Part shown: piece after piece, positions 1-6,154 of the stretch
How the letters are laid out: every line of letters begins with the position of its first letter
Position numbering within the stretch: the first letter of the stretch is position 1
Origin: RGIG3009 sp045578425
GTDB lineage: Bacteria > Bacillota > Clostridia > Oscillospirales > Acutalibacteraceae
Length of the DNA stretch: 10,554 nucleotides
NCBI GenBank assembly: GCA_045578425.1
Contig: JAZNKF010000056.1
Span: 1-10,554, forward strand
Reading direction: 5' to 3'
Notes under the pieces: generated by a model
Told to the model about the DNA's origin: nothing
The model's input: only the letters and a program-made list of their open reading frames with translations
Database searches by the model: none
Position numbers and translations under genes: made by a program

Positions 1-3
1 AAA

Positions 4-20
4 AGGGAGGAAAAGCCTTG
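4..20 (+). promoter_or_regulatory. Ribosome binding site selecting a TTG start for gpmI
   Basis: A purine-rich AGGGAGG at 4-10 lies seven bases before TTG at 18-20. The protein then starts directly with the conserved metalloenzyme sequence KKPVVLIVMDGFG. No ATG fits this position, so a TTG initiation codon is the simplest reading. The window begins only 17 bases upstream, so any upstream gene or promoter cannot be seen. Confidence 0.8.
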
Positions 21-1532
21 AAAAAGCCAGTAGTATTGATTGTGATGGACGGTTTCGGCATCAATGAAGATTCAAAAGGTAATGCCATTCATGCAGCCGC
101 GACACCCAACTTGGATAAATTATTTGCAGAAAATCCGTTTACGGTTATTGGTGCGTCCGGCATGGACGTTGGTTTGCCGGATGGTCAAATGGGCAACAGC
201 GAAGTGGGCCACACTAATATTGGTGCCGGTCGCGTGGTGTACCAAGAACTGACGCGTATTACCAAAGCTATTGCCGACGGCGACTTTGAGAAAAACGAAG
301 CACTCAAAGCGGCAATGGATAACGCCAAAGGCGAAAGGGCGTTGCACCTTATCGGCTTGTTATCCGATGGTGGCGTACACAGCCACTTGACGCACTTGTT
401 TGGTCTTTTGGATTTTGCCAAAAAAAGCGGTGTGAACAACGTGTTTGTGCACGCTTTGTTGGACGGTCGCGACGTGCCGCCTTCTTCCGGCAAGGATTTT
501 GTGGAACAGCTGCAAAACAAGTTGAACAAACTGGGTGTTGGCAGTATTGCTACGGTGATGGGGCGTTACTATGCCATGGACCGTGACAATCGTTGGGAAC
601 GCGTGGAAAAGGCCTATGCCGCCATGGTGTACGGCGAAGGTGAGCAAAGCATTGATGCGGCGGCTGCGGCGGTGGCACGTTCGTATGAAAACGGCGTGAC
701 CGACGAATTTGTGTTGCCCACGGTTTGCGCTGAAAACGGAAAAATCAAAGCGGGGGACAGCGTGGTGTTCTTTAACTTCCGCCCTGACCGTGCGCGCGAA
801 ATTACCCGCACCTTTGTGGACCCTGCGTTTGATGGTTTTGAACGCAAGAACGGGTTTTTCCCCTTAACCTACGTTTGCATGACGCAGTATGATGCTACCA
901 TGCCGAATGTGCAAGTGGCCTTTAAGCCGCAAACGTTGGATAACACTTTGGGTGAATACCTGGGCAAAAACGGAAAAACGCAATTGCGCATTGCAGAAAC
1001 CGAAAAATATGCACACGTGACATTCTTCTTTAACGGTGGTGTAGAGCGTGAAAGCGAAGGAGAGGACCGCGTGCTGATTAATTCGCCTAAAGTGGCAACG
1101 TATGACCTGCAGCCTGAAATGAGCGCGTATTTGGTGCGCGACGCGGTAGTGGAAAAAATTCGCTCGGGGAAATATGACGTCATCATTCTCAACTATGCGA
1201 ACTGCGATATGGTGGGACACACCGGTGTGTTTGATGCCGCCAAAGCGGCGGTGGAAGCGGTGGACACCTGCGTGGGTGACACGGTTGCCGCAGTAAAAGA
1301 AATGGGCGGCGTGGCATTGATAACTGCCGACCACGGCAATGCCGACAAGATGACCGAAGAAGACGGTTCGCCGTTTACCGCGCACACCACCAACTTGGTG
1401 CCGCTTTGTGTGGTGGGATATCCCTGCACGTTAAAAGATGGTGGTCGATTGTGCGATATTGCGCCGACTATGTTGGAAATTCTCGGCATGGAACAACCTG
1501 CCGAAATGGACGGACAAAGTCTGCTTGGTTAA
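18..1532 (+). CDS. gpmI: 2,3-bisphosphoglycerate-independent phosphoglycerate mutase
   Basis: This cytosolic glycolytic enzyme interconverts 3- and 2-phosphoglycerate using two metal ions (usually manganese) and a phosphoserine intermediate. The protein is 504 residues, close to the usual ~510. Visible alkaline-phosphatase-superfamily motifs in order are: metal ligand D11 in MDGFG; the nucleophile S61 in MGNSEVGH; SDGGVHSH around 116-123; LLDGRDVPP at 147-155; MGRYYAMDRD at 181-190; FNFRPDRARE at 252-261; ETEKYAHVTFFFNGG at 327-341; CDMVGHTG at 396-403; TADHGNAD at 436-443; and a final metal-ligand histidine in HTTN (456-459). All expected catalytic groups are present. One small deviation is Cys396 before DMVGHTG, where proline is common. 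Translation starts at TTG. In Bacillota the gene often ends a gap-pgk-tpiA-gpmI type operon; the upstream genes would lie outside this window. The coding end abuts a parS site and is followed by a terminator. Confidence 0.97.
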   Translation: MKKPVVLIVMDGFGINEDSKGNAIHAAATPNLDKLFAENPFTVIGASGMDVGLPDGQMGNSEVGHTNIGAGRVVYQELTRITKAIADGDFEKNEALKAAMDNAKGERALHLIGLLSDGGVHSHLTHLFGLLDFAKKSGVNNVFVHALLDGRDVPPSSGKDFVEQLQNKLNKLGVGSIATVMGRYYAMDRDNRWERVEKAYAAMVYGEGEQSIDAAAAAVARSYENGVTDEFVLPTVCAENGKIKAGDSVVFFNFRPDRAREITRTFVDPAFDGFERKNGFFPLTYVCMTQYDATMPNVQVAFKPQTLDNTLGEYLGKNGKTQLRIAETEKYAHVTFFFNGGVERESEGEDRVLINSPKVATYDLQPEMSAYLVRDAVVEKIRSGKYDVIILNYANCDMVGHTGVFDAAKAAVEAVDTCVGDTVAAVKEMGGVALITADHGNADKMTEEDGSPFTAHTTNLVPLCVVGYPCTLKDGGRLCDIAPTMLEILGMEQPAEMDGQSLLG

Positions 1533-1548
1533 TGTTTCACGTGAAACG
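1533..1548. other. parS centromere site 1
   Basis: TGTTTCACGTGAAACG matches the Bacillus-type ParB recognition palindrome TGTTNCACGTGAAACA at all but the last base. It begins at the base directly after the gpmI TAA, so it lies within the gpmI 3' untranslated region. ParB encoded about 0.9 kb downstream would load here, slide as a CTP clamp and form the partition complex. Recognition is by sequence match; binding is inferred from the adjacent parAB genes. Confidence 0.9.
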
Positions 1549-1559
1549 GCAAGAGGTGT

Positions 1560-1575
1560 TGTTCCACGTGAAACA
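1560..1575. other. parS centromere site 2
   Basis: TGTTCCACGTGAAACA fits the degenerate consensus TGTTNCACGTGAAACA exactly. Its only departure from a perfect palindrome is the C at the fifth base. It starts 27 bases after the start of site 1, which places the two centres on roughly similar faces of the helix (about 2.6 turns). It lies just upstream of the gpmI terminator stem and about 120 bases before the parA start. Confidence 0.93.
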
Positions 1576-1576
1576 C

Positions 1577-1613
1577 AAAAACGAGGCTAAAGTGGTTTTA
1601 GCCTCGTTTTTTT
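1577..1613 (+). terminator. Rho-independent terminator after gpmI
   Basis: An 11-base-pair stem, ACGAGGCTAAA (1581-1591) with TTTAGCCTCGT (1597-1607), encloses the short loop GTGGT. A run of seven T residues (1607-1613) follows, and an A-run precedes the stem, so it may also work weakly on the other strand. It separates gpmI plus the parS sites from the parA promoter. Confidence 0.93.
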
Positions 1614-1634
1614 CTGCAATTCTGCAAAATTCTC

Positions 1635-1663
1635 TTTTCAGCCGTGAAAAAATATGATATACT
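1635..1663 (+). promoter_or_regulatory. Sigma-A-type promoter for parA-parB(-serS)
   Basis: A -35-like TTTTCA (1635-1640) and a -10 TATACT (1658-1663) are separated by 17 bases. A TG at 1655-1656 makes an extended -10. Transcription should start near 1670, about 25 bases before the parA ATG at 1696. The promoter therefore excludes the longer in-frame parA start at 1654, which would lie upstream of the -10. The nearby parS sites (60-100 bases upstream) could let bound ParB modulate this promoter; that is inference. Confidence 0.75.
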
Positions 1664-1695
1664 ACTCCTATCGAGAAAAATATGAGAGGTACGAT

Positions 1696-2457
1696 ATGGG
1701 AAAAATCGTTGCCGTTGTCAATCAAAAGGGCGGTGTGGGGAAGACGACCACCACCGTCAACCTAACCTCTGCGGTGGGTGCGCTGGGAAAACGGTGCTTG
1801 TTGGTCGATTTAGACCCGCAAGGAAACGCTACCAGCGGGGTTGGCATTAACAAACGTCAAGAAAAAACATCAATATATGAACTGCTGATAGGGCAAGGCT
1901 CCTCGCAAGAAGCGATACAGACAACACCCTACAAAAACGTGTCGGTGCTGTCGTCGAGTATGAATCTTGCCGGCGCGGAAATTGAACTGGTAGAAATGGA
2001 ACGGCGGGAAAACCGCTTGAAAGCGGTGTTGGCACCGCTTCGCGAGCAATATGACTATATCTTTATTGATTGTCCGCCGTCGCTTGGCTTGTTGACGCTT
2101 AACGCTTTGTGCGCAGCCGATACGGTGTTGGTGCCGATTCAATGCGAGTTTTATGCGTTGGAGGGCTTGTCGCAGCTGATGGCGACGGTGCGACAAGTAA
2201 AGCGGTTGTATAACCCCAACTTGGATATTGAGGGGATTTTGCTGACTATGTATGACGGGCGCTTGAATTTGACACAGCAAGTAGTGTCGGAAGTGAAGCG
2301 CTTTTTCCCGAAAAAGGTGTTTGCCACACCGATTCCGCGCAGTGTGCGGTTGTCGGAGGCACCCAGTTACGGGAAACCGATAAATTATTATGATAAAAAT
2401 TCCAAAGGTGCCGCGGCGTATGACCGCTTGGCACAGGAATTTGTAGCAAGACGATAG
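1696..2457 (+). CDS. parA: Chromosome-partitioning ATPase ParA (Soj)
   Basis: This is a Walker-type ATPase of the ParA/MinD/Soj family, which binds the nucleoid as an ATP dimer and drives segregation of ParB-parS complexes. From ATG 1696 it is 253 residues, the usual Soj length. It carries the deviant Walker A KGGVGKTT at 11-18 with signature lysine K11 and catalytic-loop K16. Walker A' LVDLDPQGN lies at 36-44, and Walker B YIFIDCPPSLG at 121-131. The conserved PIPRSVRLSEAPSYGKPI lies at 212-229. The start is placed at 1696 because GAGAGG (1684-1689) is well spaced from it and the longer start falls inside the promoter. The stop overlaps the Shine-Dalgarno of parB, indicating a coupled operon. 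In Bacillus, Soj also regulates DnaA; whether that applies here cannot be read from sequence. Confidence 0.97.
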   Translation: MGKIVAVVNQKGGVGKTTTTVNLTSAVGALGKRCLLVDLDPQGNATSGVGINKRQEKTSIYELLIGQGSSQEAIQTTPYKNVSVLSSSMNLAGAEIELVEMERRENRLKAVLAPLREQYDYIFIDCPPSLGLLTLNALCAADTVLVPIQCEFYALEGLSQLMATVRQVKRLYNPNLDIEGILLTMYDGRLNLTQQVVSEVKRFFPKKVFATPIPRSVRLSEAPSYGKPINYYDKNSKGAAAYDRLAQEFVARR

Positions 2458-2470
2458 GAGGCGGGAGAAA

Positions 2471-3316
2471 ATGGCATCAAAAATCGGTGGTTTAGGACGA
2501 GGGTTAGATTCTTTACTGCTTGAAAATGCCGTGGAGGAAGGCTCGTCGACGGTTTCGTTGCGTATTACGGAGATTGAGCCGAACAAAGAGCAACCGCGCA
2601 AGTTTTTTGACGAAGCGGCGCTTTCGGAATTGGCGGCATCGGTGGCACAGCACGGTATATTACAACCGTTGTTGGTACGACCGCTGGCAAACGGTCAATA
2701 CCAACTGATTGCGGGTGAACGGCGTTGGCGAGCGGCACGTATGGCGGGATTACAAGAGGTGCCGGTCGTTATCCGTGAAATGACGGAACAAGAAGCGGCA
2801 GAAGTGGCGCTGATTGAAAACCTCCAACGGGAAGACCTAAACCCCATGGAAGAAGCACAAGGCTATCGCACCTTGATGGAATCGTACGGGTTGACACAAG
2901 AGGAAACTGCCAAAGCAGTGAACAAATCGCGCCCCGCGGTGGCAAATGCCTTGCGGTTGTTAAGTTTGCCGAGCAATATTGCGGCGCTTGTACAAAGCGG
3001 CGAGCTGTCGGCGGGACATGCACGCACGTTGTTGTCATTTGAGACCAAAGAACAACAAGAGCAAGCGGCGAAAGATGTTATAGAAAAAGGGTTGTCAGTC
3101 CGTGCGCTTGAAAAAATGGCAAAAGCGGCGCAAACGCCCCGCTCGGAAAAAGAACACGTTCGCAGAGAGAGTTTCTTTGACGAGGTAGAATTGGCGCTGA
3201 CAGAACATTTGGGAAGAAAAGTAAAGGTGTCTGTCAAAGAAAAGGCCGGAATTTTACAAATTGAATTTTATTCAAAAGACGATTTGCAACAACTGGCTAA
3301 TTTGTTGGCACCATGA
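2471..3316 (+). CDS. parB: Chromosome-partitioning protein ParB (Spo0J), parS-binding CTPase
   Basis: ParB recognises parS, uses CTP to close as a DNA clamp, spreads on neighbouring DNA and stimulates ParA ATPase. The 281-residue protein has a standard layout. An N-terminal GLGRGLDSLL (7-16) is the ParA-activating peptide. A ParB/Srx nucleotide-binding domain includes LRITEIEPNKEQPRKFF (30-46) and the CTP-binding GERRWRA (82-88), followed by ENLQREDLNPMEEAQGY (116-132). A helix-turn-helix lies around 141-164 with the parS-contacting region. GHAR is at 182-185, and a C-terminal dimerisation domain spans about 235-281. A perfect AGGAGG (2456-2461) overlaps the parA stop. The parS pair upstream of parA gives it local targets. 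ParB and its paralogue Noc share this architecture; adjacency to parA and canonical parS favours ParB. Confidence 0.96.
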   Translation: MASKIGGLGRGLDSLLLENAVEEGSSTVSLRITEIEPNKEQPRKFFDEAALSELAASVAQHGILQPLLVRPLANGQYQLIAGERRWRAARMAGLQEVPVVIREMTEQEAAEVALIENLQREDLNPMEEAQGYRTLMESYGLTQEETAKAVNKSRPAVANALRLLSLPSNIAALVQSGELSAGHARTLLSFETKEQQEQAAKDVIEKGLSVRALEKMAKAAQTPRSEKEHVRRESFFDEVELALTEHLGRKVKVSVKEKAGILQIEFYSKDDLQQLANLLAP

Positions 3317-3347
3317 GATATTGTGTTGGAGAAAGGAAAGAAAAACG

Positions 3348-4628
3348 ATGATTGATATTAAATTAGTACGCAGCAACCCCGATTTTGTAAAAAAAGCCGT
3401 TCGCAAGCGCGAAATGGATTTGGACAACGTAATTGATGAGATTTTGGACATTGACGCGAAACGCCGTCAACTCTCGGGCGAAACGGATGCGCTCAAAGCC
3501 AAACAGAATACCGCTTCCAAACAAATTCCGCAAATTAAAAAAGAAGGCGGTGACGTTTCGGCTATTATGGCCCAAATGAAAGAATTATCAGCCAAAATTA
3601 AAGAAGCAGATGTCGCGATTGGCGAACTGGAAGAAAAACAAAAGGACTTGTTGTTTGCTATTCCGAATTTACCGGACGAAGACTTGGTCGCCGGCGGTAA
3701 AGAAAACAACGAAGCCGTGCATTATTTTAAAGAAAAACCCGAATTTTCGTTTCCCATTAAAAACCACGTGGAATTGTGTGAAAGTTTAGGGCTTATCGAC
3801 TATGAACGCGGTGCAAAATTGGCGGGTAACGGCTCGTGGATATACCGCGGTTGGGGTGCACGCTTGGAGTGGGCGTTGCTTAACTTCTTTATTGACGAAC
3901 ACGTTCGCGACGGTTATGAATTTGTTTTGCCGCCGCACATGTTAGGTTATGATTGTGGTTACGTGGCAGGACAATTCCCGAAATTTGCCGAAGAAGTGTA
4001 TTGGATTCAAAATCCGACCAGTTCCGACAAAAAGTTCATGCTTCCTACGGCAGAAACCGCTTTGGTAAACTTGCATCGCGACGAAATTTTGTCCAAGGAA
4101 GAGCTTCCCAAAAAGTACATTGCTTACACACCATGCTATCGCCGTGAAGCGGGCAGCTATCGCTCGGAAGAACGCGGTATGATTCGCGGTCACCAATTCA
4201 ACAAAGTGGAAATGGTGCAATACACCACCGCAGAAGATTCTGACAAAGCGTTTGCAGAATTGGTAGGAAAAGCCGAACGGTTGGTGCAAGAATTGGGATT
4301 GCATTATCGTTTGAGTAAACTTGCGGCAGGGGACTGCTCGTTCTCGATGGCGCGCACGTCTGACATTGAAGTGTGGATTCCCAGTATGGAAATTTACAAA
4401 GAGGTTAGCTCGGCTTCCAACGCACGCGACTATCAAGCGCGCAGAGGTAACGTGAAATACCGCGATGACGACGGCAAATTGAAGTTGGCGCACACGCTTA
4501 ACGCCTCCGGTTTGGCAACCAGCCGTGTTATCCCCGCTATTGTGGAGCAATATCAAAACGAAGACGGCTCGGTAACGGTGCCCGAAGTGTTGCGCAAATA
4601 TATTGGGGTAGACGTTATTCGCAAATAA
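3348..4628 (+). CDS. serS: Serine--tRNA ligase
   Basis: This class II aminoacyl-tRNA synthetase charges tRNA-Ser (and tRNA-Sec where present) with serine in the cytosol. From ATG 3348 it is 426 residues, typical for bacterial SerRS. Residues about 28-103 form the long helical hairpin that reaches the tRNA variable arm. The catalytic core has the motif 1 region GWGARLEWALLNFFIDEH (168-185), MLPTAETALVNLHRDEIL (231-248), motif 2 CYRREAGSYRSEERGMIRGHQFNKVEM (263-289), SNARDYQARR (357-366) and motif 3 LNASGLATSRV (384-394). The end is PEVLRKYIG (412-420). Several core positions differ from the common Bacillus/E. coli form (for example LNGSGLAVGR), suggesting a divergent clade. AAAGGA (3332-3337) serves as ribosome binding site. 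Only 31 bases separate it from parB, with no terminator or T-box room, so transcription from the par promoter is likely. A par-serS order near the origin is common in Clostridia. Confidence 0.96.
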   Translation: MIDIKLVRSNPDFVKKAVRKREMDLDNVIDEILDIDAKRRQLSGETDALKAKQNTASKQIPQIKKEGGDVSAIMAQMKELSAKIKEADVAIGELEEKQKDLLFAIPNLPDEDLVAGGKENNEAVHYFKEKPEFSFPIKNHVELCESLGLIDYERGAKLAGNGSWIYRGWGARLEWALLNFFIDEHVRDGYEFVLPPHMLGYDCGYVAGQFPKFAEEVYWIQNPTSSDKKFMLPTAETALVNLHRDEILSKEELPKKYIAYTPCYRREAGSYRSEERGMIRGHQFNKVEMVQYTTAEDSDKAFAELVGKAERLVQELGLHYRLSKLAAGDCSFSMARTSDIEVWIPSMEIYKEVSSASNARDYQARRGNVKYRDDDGKLKLAHTLNASGLATSRVIPAIVEQYQNEDGSVTVPEVLRKYIGVDVIRK

Positions 4629-4637
4629 TCCCTTTAC

Positions 4638-4690
4638 GGTCAGTTCGAAACCATCCTGACCCCGTGAAAACGGAAATCAAAACTATGGAG
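4638..4690 (+). promoter_or_regulatory. Putative preQ1-type riboswitch pseudoknot controlling queT translation
   Basis: The leader between serS and queT can form an H-type pseudoknot. P1 pairs GGTCAG (4638-4643) with CTGACC (4656-4661) around a 12-base loop TTCGAAACCATC. Directly after it is a second hairpin, CCGT-GAAA-ACGG (4662-4673), then an A-rich linker. The loop CCAT (4651-4654) can pair with ATGG (4685-4688), which overlaps the queT Shine-Dalgarno ATGGAG (4685-4690). No T-run follows, so control would be on translation. PreQ1 riboswitches are small pseudoknots that mask the ribosome binding site and often precede queT (COG4708). The extra hairpin within the linker recalls classes II and III rather than the simplest class I. 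The class is unassigned, and the pseudoknot helix is only four pairs, so this remains a proposal. Confidence 0.55.
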
Positions 4691-4698
4691 AAACCAAG

Positions 4699-5247
4699 AT
4701 GAACAAAAGTGGTAAAGAGCATTTTTCGCTGGTTTATTTAACGCATGCCGGTGTGATTGCGGCGGTGTATACCGCGCTGACAATGTTGTTGCAACCGCTC
4801 AGTTACGGGGCTTTGCAAGTGCGTGTGTCGGAACTGTTGACAGTGTTGCCTGTCTATACACCGGCGGCGGTCCCCGGTTTAGCGGTGGGTTGTTTTTTGT
4901 CAAACTTGTTAGGGCTTACTGCCGGAACAAATCCCGCCGGCGGTTGGGATTTGTTGTTTGGCACGGCGGCAACGCTGCTTGCTGCTTGGATAAGCCGAAA
5001 AACCGGCGGGGTGCGCTTTGGGGGATTGCCGCTGCTGTCTACCTTGCCGCCGATAATCATCAATGCTTTGGTGGTTGGTACGGAATTGTACGTAGTATAC
5101 GGGGGGTTCCCGTGGTGGCTGCACATGGCGGCGGTTGCCGGCGGACAAGCGGTGGCTTGTGTCGGCGGTGGGTTGTTGCTGGCGGCAACCTTTGAAAAAA
5201 CGGGGATTGCCGCGCGCCTTGCAAACAAAAACGGACAGTTCTTGTGA
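4699..5247 (+). CDS. queT: QueT family transporter, queuosine-precursor uptake (ECF S component)
   Basis: This integral membrane protein of 182 residues resembles the QueT family (COG4708), proposed substrate-binding subunits of ECF transporters for queuosine precursors such as preQ0/preQ1. Hydrophobic segments lie at about 13-33, 45-75, 84-100, 108-134 and 138-165. Family-like motifs are LQPLSYGALQVRVSELLTVLP (31-51), the PAAVPGLAVGCFLSNLLG stretch (55-72), WDLLFGTAATLLAAW (83-97) and LPPIIINALVVGTELYVVYG (116-135). The shared energising module (EcfA, EcfA', EcfT) is not in this window. Translation starts at ATG 4699, eight bases after GGAG, within the proposed riboswitch expression platform. 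There is no promoter between serS and queT, so it is probably read from upstream. Its stop lies inside a hairpin shared with the convergent neighbour. Substrate identity is inferred from family and leader. Confidence 0.88.
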   Translation: MNKSGKEHFSLVYLTHAGVIAAVYTALTMLLQPLSYGALQVRVSELLTVLPVYTPAAVPGLAVGCFLSNLLGLTAGTNPAGGWDLLFGTAATLLAAWISRKTGGVRFGGLPLLSTLPPIIINALVVGTELYVVYGGFPWWLHMAAVAGGQAVACVGGGLLLAATFEKTGIAARLANKNGQFL

Positions 5248-5256
5248 ACTGTCCGT
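5223..5256 (-). terminator. Rho-independent terminator for the minus-strand acyltransferase gene, inside the queT 3' end
   Basis: A perfect 11-base-pair inverted repeat, ACGGACAGTTC (5231-5241) and GAACTGTCCGT (5246-5256), has a four-base loop. On the minus strand it is followed by TTTTTGTTT (complement of 5223-5231), a normal terminator tail. On the plus strand no T-run follows, so for queT it may act only as a 3'-protecting hairpin or a weak stop. The repeat spans the queT TGA (5245-5247) and touches the minus-strand TGA (5256-5258). Confidence 0.8.
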
Positions 5257-6038
5257 CATCGTATTATCAAACCGATGAGGGTATCCAACAAAAAGAAGAT
5301 ACCGTATACGACCGGTTGATGCAACAAATAAATCGGCAAGGCGTGTCTGCCGAGGAAAGAAAACCACGAAAACCGTTTTCGGTAAAGGCTTTTGGGGAAT
5401 TTGCCTTTTTTTGCCCAAACGCCGATGTACGTGCCGACAAGAAAACAAAAAAACCACGGTAATAGCGGAAAGTAATCCGCGCAAGGGGAAATGGGGCACA
5501 GTCCAAACGGGTACAGCCATGGCGTATCAACCGAAAAGGCGGGCACAGACCATTCGAACACACCGGGGATGCCGAAAAAGCCGCCTTGCGAAGCGGGAAT
5601 GTGCCAACATAGTACAAGAAGTGCGGTGTTAAGGAGGATACCTAACCACGGCGGAAAACACCGCAACGTGGGTAAAAATAGGACGTACAGTAAAATGCAA
5701 CTTGCCAAGCAATGCAACACGCCGAACCAAATGAGAGAATCTTCACCCAACAAACGCCAATACGCGGCGGTCCAAACCACGGCAGAAAGCAAAAGCGCCG
5801 CACCGGCAAGCAACAACCCCCGTTTTAAGTTGTTGTGCGAAAGGCGGCATGAAATGCCGCAGATAAGTACAAAAATTCCTGCAAAAAGTGGTTGGATGGG
5901 TTCGAAAAACAAAAAGAGTGTGCGGAAAAACGCAACGTCAAACAAAAAACCGACAATGTAAAATGCGTGGAAAAAAACCATGAGAAAGACGCAAAAGCCA
6001 CGCAGTTCATCCATGGCGTGAATACGACGAGTGCTCAA
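5256..6038 (-). CDS. DUF1624 / heparan-alpha-glucosaminide N-acetyltransferase-like membrane protein
   Basis: This polytopic membrane protein of 260 residues starts at a TTG at 6038. Its N-terminus, RRIHAMDELRGFCVFLMVFFHAFY (4-27), has the RI-x-DxxRG-x-H signature of DUF1624/HGSNAT-type acyltransferases, with a candidate catalytic histidine H24 at the first membrane segment. About seven hydrophobic segments follow. The C-terminus carries GRHALPIYLLHQPVVYG (230-246), also typical of this and related membrane acyltransferase families. Family members move acyl groups to sugars or other envelope molecules; the substrate here is unknown. A strong AAAAGGAGGT (complement of 6045-6054) sits seven bases before the TTG, so the longer in-frame ATG at 6104 is unlikely. 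It is a single-gene transcript with its own promoter and terminator, convergent with queT and divergent from the DUF554 gene. Family assignment is by motif recognition. Confidence 0.8.
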   Translation of the reverse strand: MSTRRIHAMDELRGFCVFLMVFFHAFYIVGFLFDVAFFRTLFLFFEPIQPLFAGIFVLICGISCRLSHNNLKRGLLLAGAALLLSAVVWTAAYWRLLGEDSLIWFGVLHCLASCILLYVLFLPTLRCFPPWLGILLNTALLVLCWHIPASQGGFFGIPGVFEWSVPAFSVDTPWLYPFGLCPISPCADYFPLLPWFFCFLVGTYIGVWAKKGKFPKSLYRKRFSWFSFLGRHALPIYLLHQPVVYGIFFLLDTLIGLIIR

Positions 6039-6054
6039 ACGCACACCTCCTTTT
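6036..6054 (-). promoter_or_regulatory. Ribosome binding site deciding a TTG start for the acyltransferase
   Basis: On the minus strand AAAAGGAGGT (complement of 6045-6054) is followed after a short spacer by TTG (6038-6036). This near-perfect Shine-Dalgarno lies inside the longer open frame that begins at 6104, which argues that translation begins at the TTG and not upstream. Confidence 0.8.
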
Positions 6055-6071
6055 GAATAGGAATTGCTTTT

Positions 6072-6101
6072 ATTGTAGCATATTACGCGGAGAAAAAACA
6101 A
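6072..6101 (-). promoter_or_regulatory. Promoter for the minus-strand acyltransferase gene
   Basis: On the minus strand a -10 TACAAT (6077-6072) carries an upstream TGC, giving an extended -10. A weak -35 TTGTTT (6101-6096) lies 18 bases further upstream. Transcription would begin near 6065, leaving a leader of about 27 bases before the TTG with room for the ribosome binding site. Confidence 0.6.
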
Positions 6102-6154
6102 CACATTTATTAACTAGTAGTATAAAACTCGCTAAAAATACAAAGGGGAGAATT

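Noticed and set aside
1654..1695. Longer in-frame start for parA adding 14 residues
   Set aside because: The codon lies just upstream of the -10 element of the parA promoter, has no ribosome binding site, and the conserved Soj N-terminus begins at 1696.
1870..2601. Antisense open frame opposite parA/parB (243 codons)
   Set aside because: It crosses the parA-parB junction without own signals; the composition is that of a shadow frame.
3261..3347. Longer in-frame start for serS inside parB
   Set aside because: It overlaps the parB coding end, and SerRS homology begins at MIDIKLVRSNP from ATG 3348, which has a suitable ribosome binding site.
3942..4556. Long antisense open frame opposite serS (204 codons)
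   Set aside because: It lies fully within a strongly conserved gene, shows no recognisable domain or ribosome binding site, and is explained by codon bias of serS.
4638..4673. Hairpins downstream of serS as a terminator
   Set aside because: No T-run follows either stem; the arrangement fits a translational pseudoknot better.
5491..5961. Plus-strand open frame opposite the acyltransferase
   Set aside because: The basic, low-hydrophobicity product has no recognisable motif, and the opposite strand carries a clear membrane enzyme with promoter and terminator.
6039..6104. ATG at 6104 as the acyltransferase start on the minus strand
   Set aside because: A near-perfect Shine-Dalgarno and the promoter lie downstream of that codon, and the added residues are unlike the family N-terminus.
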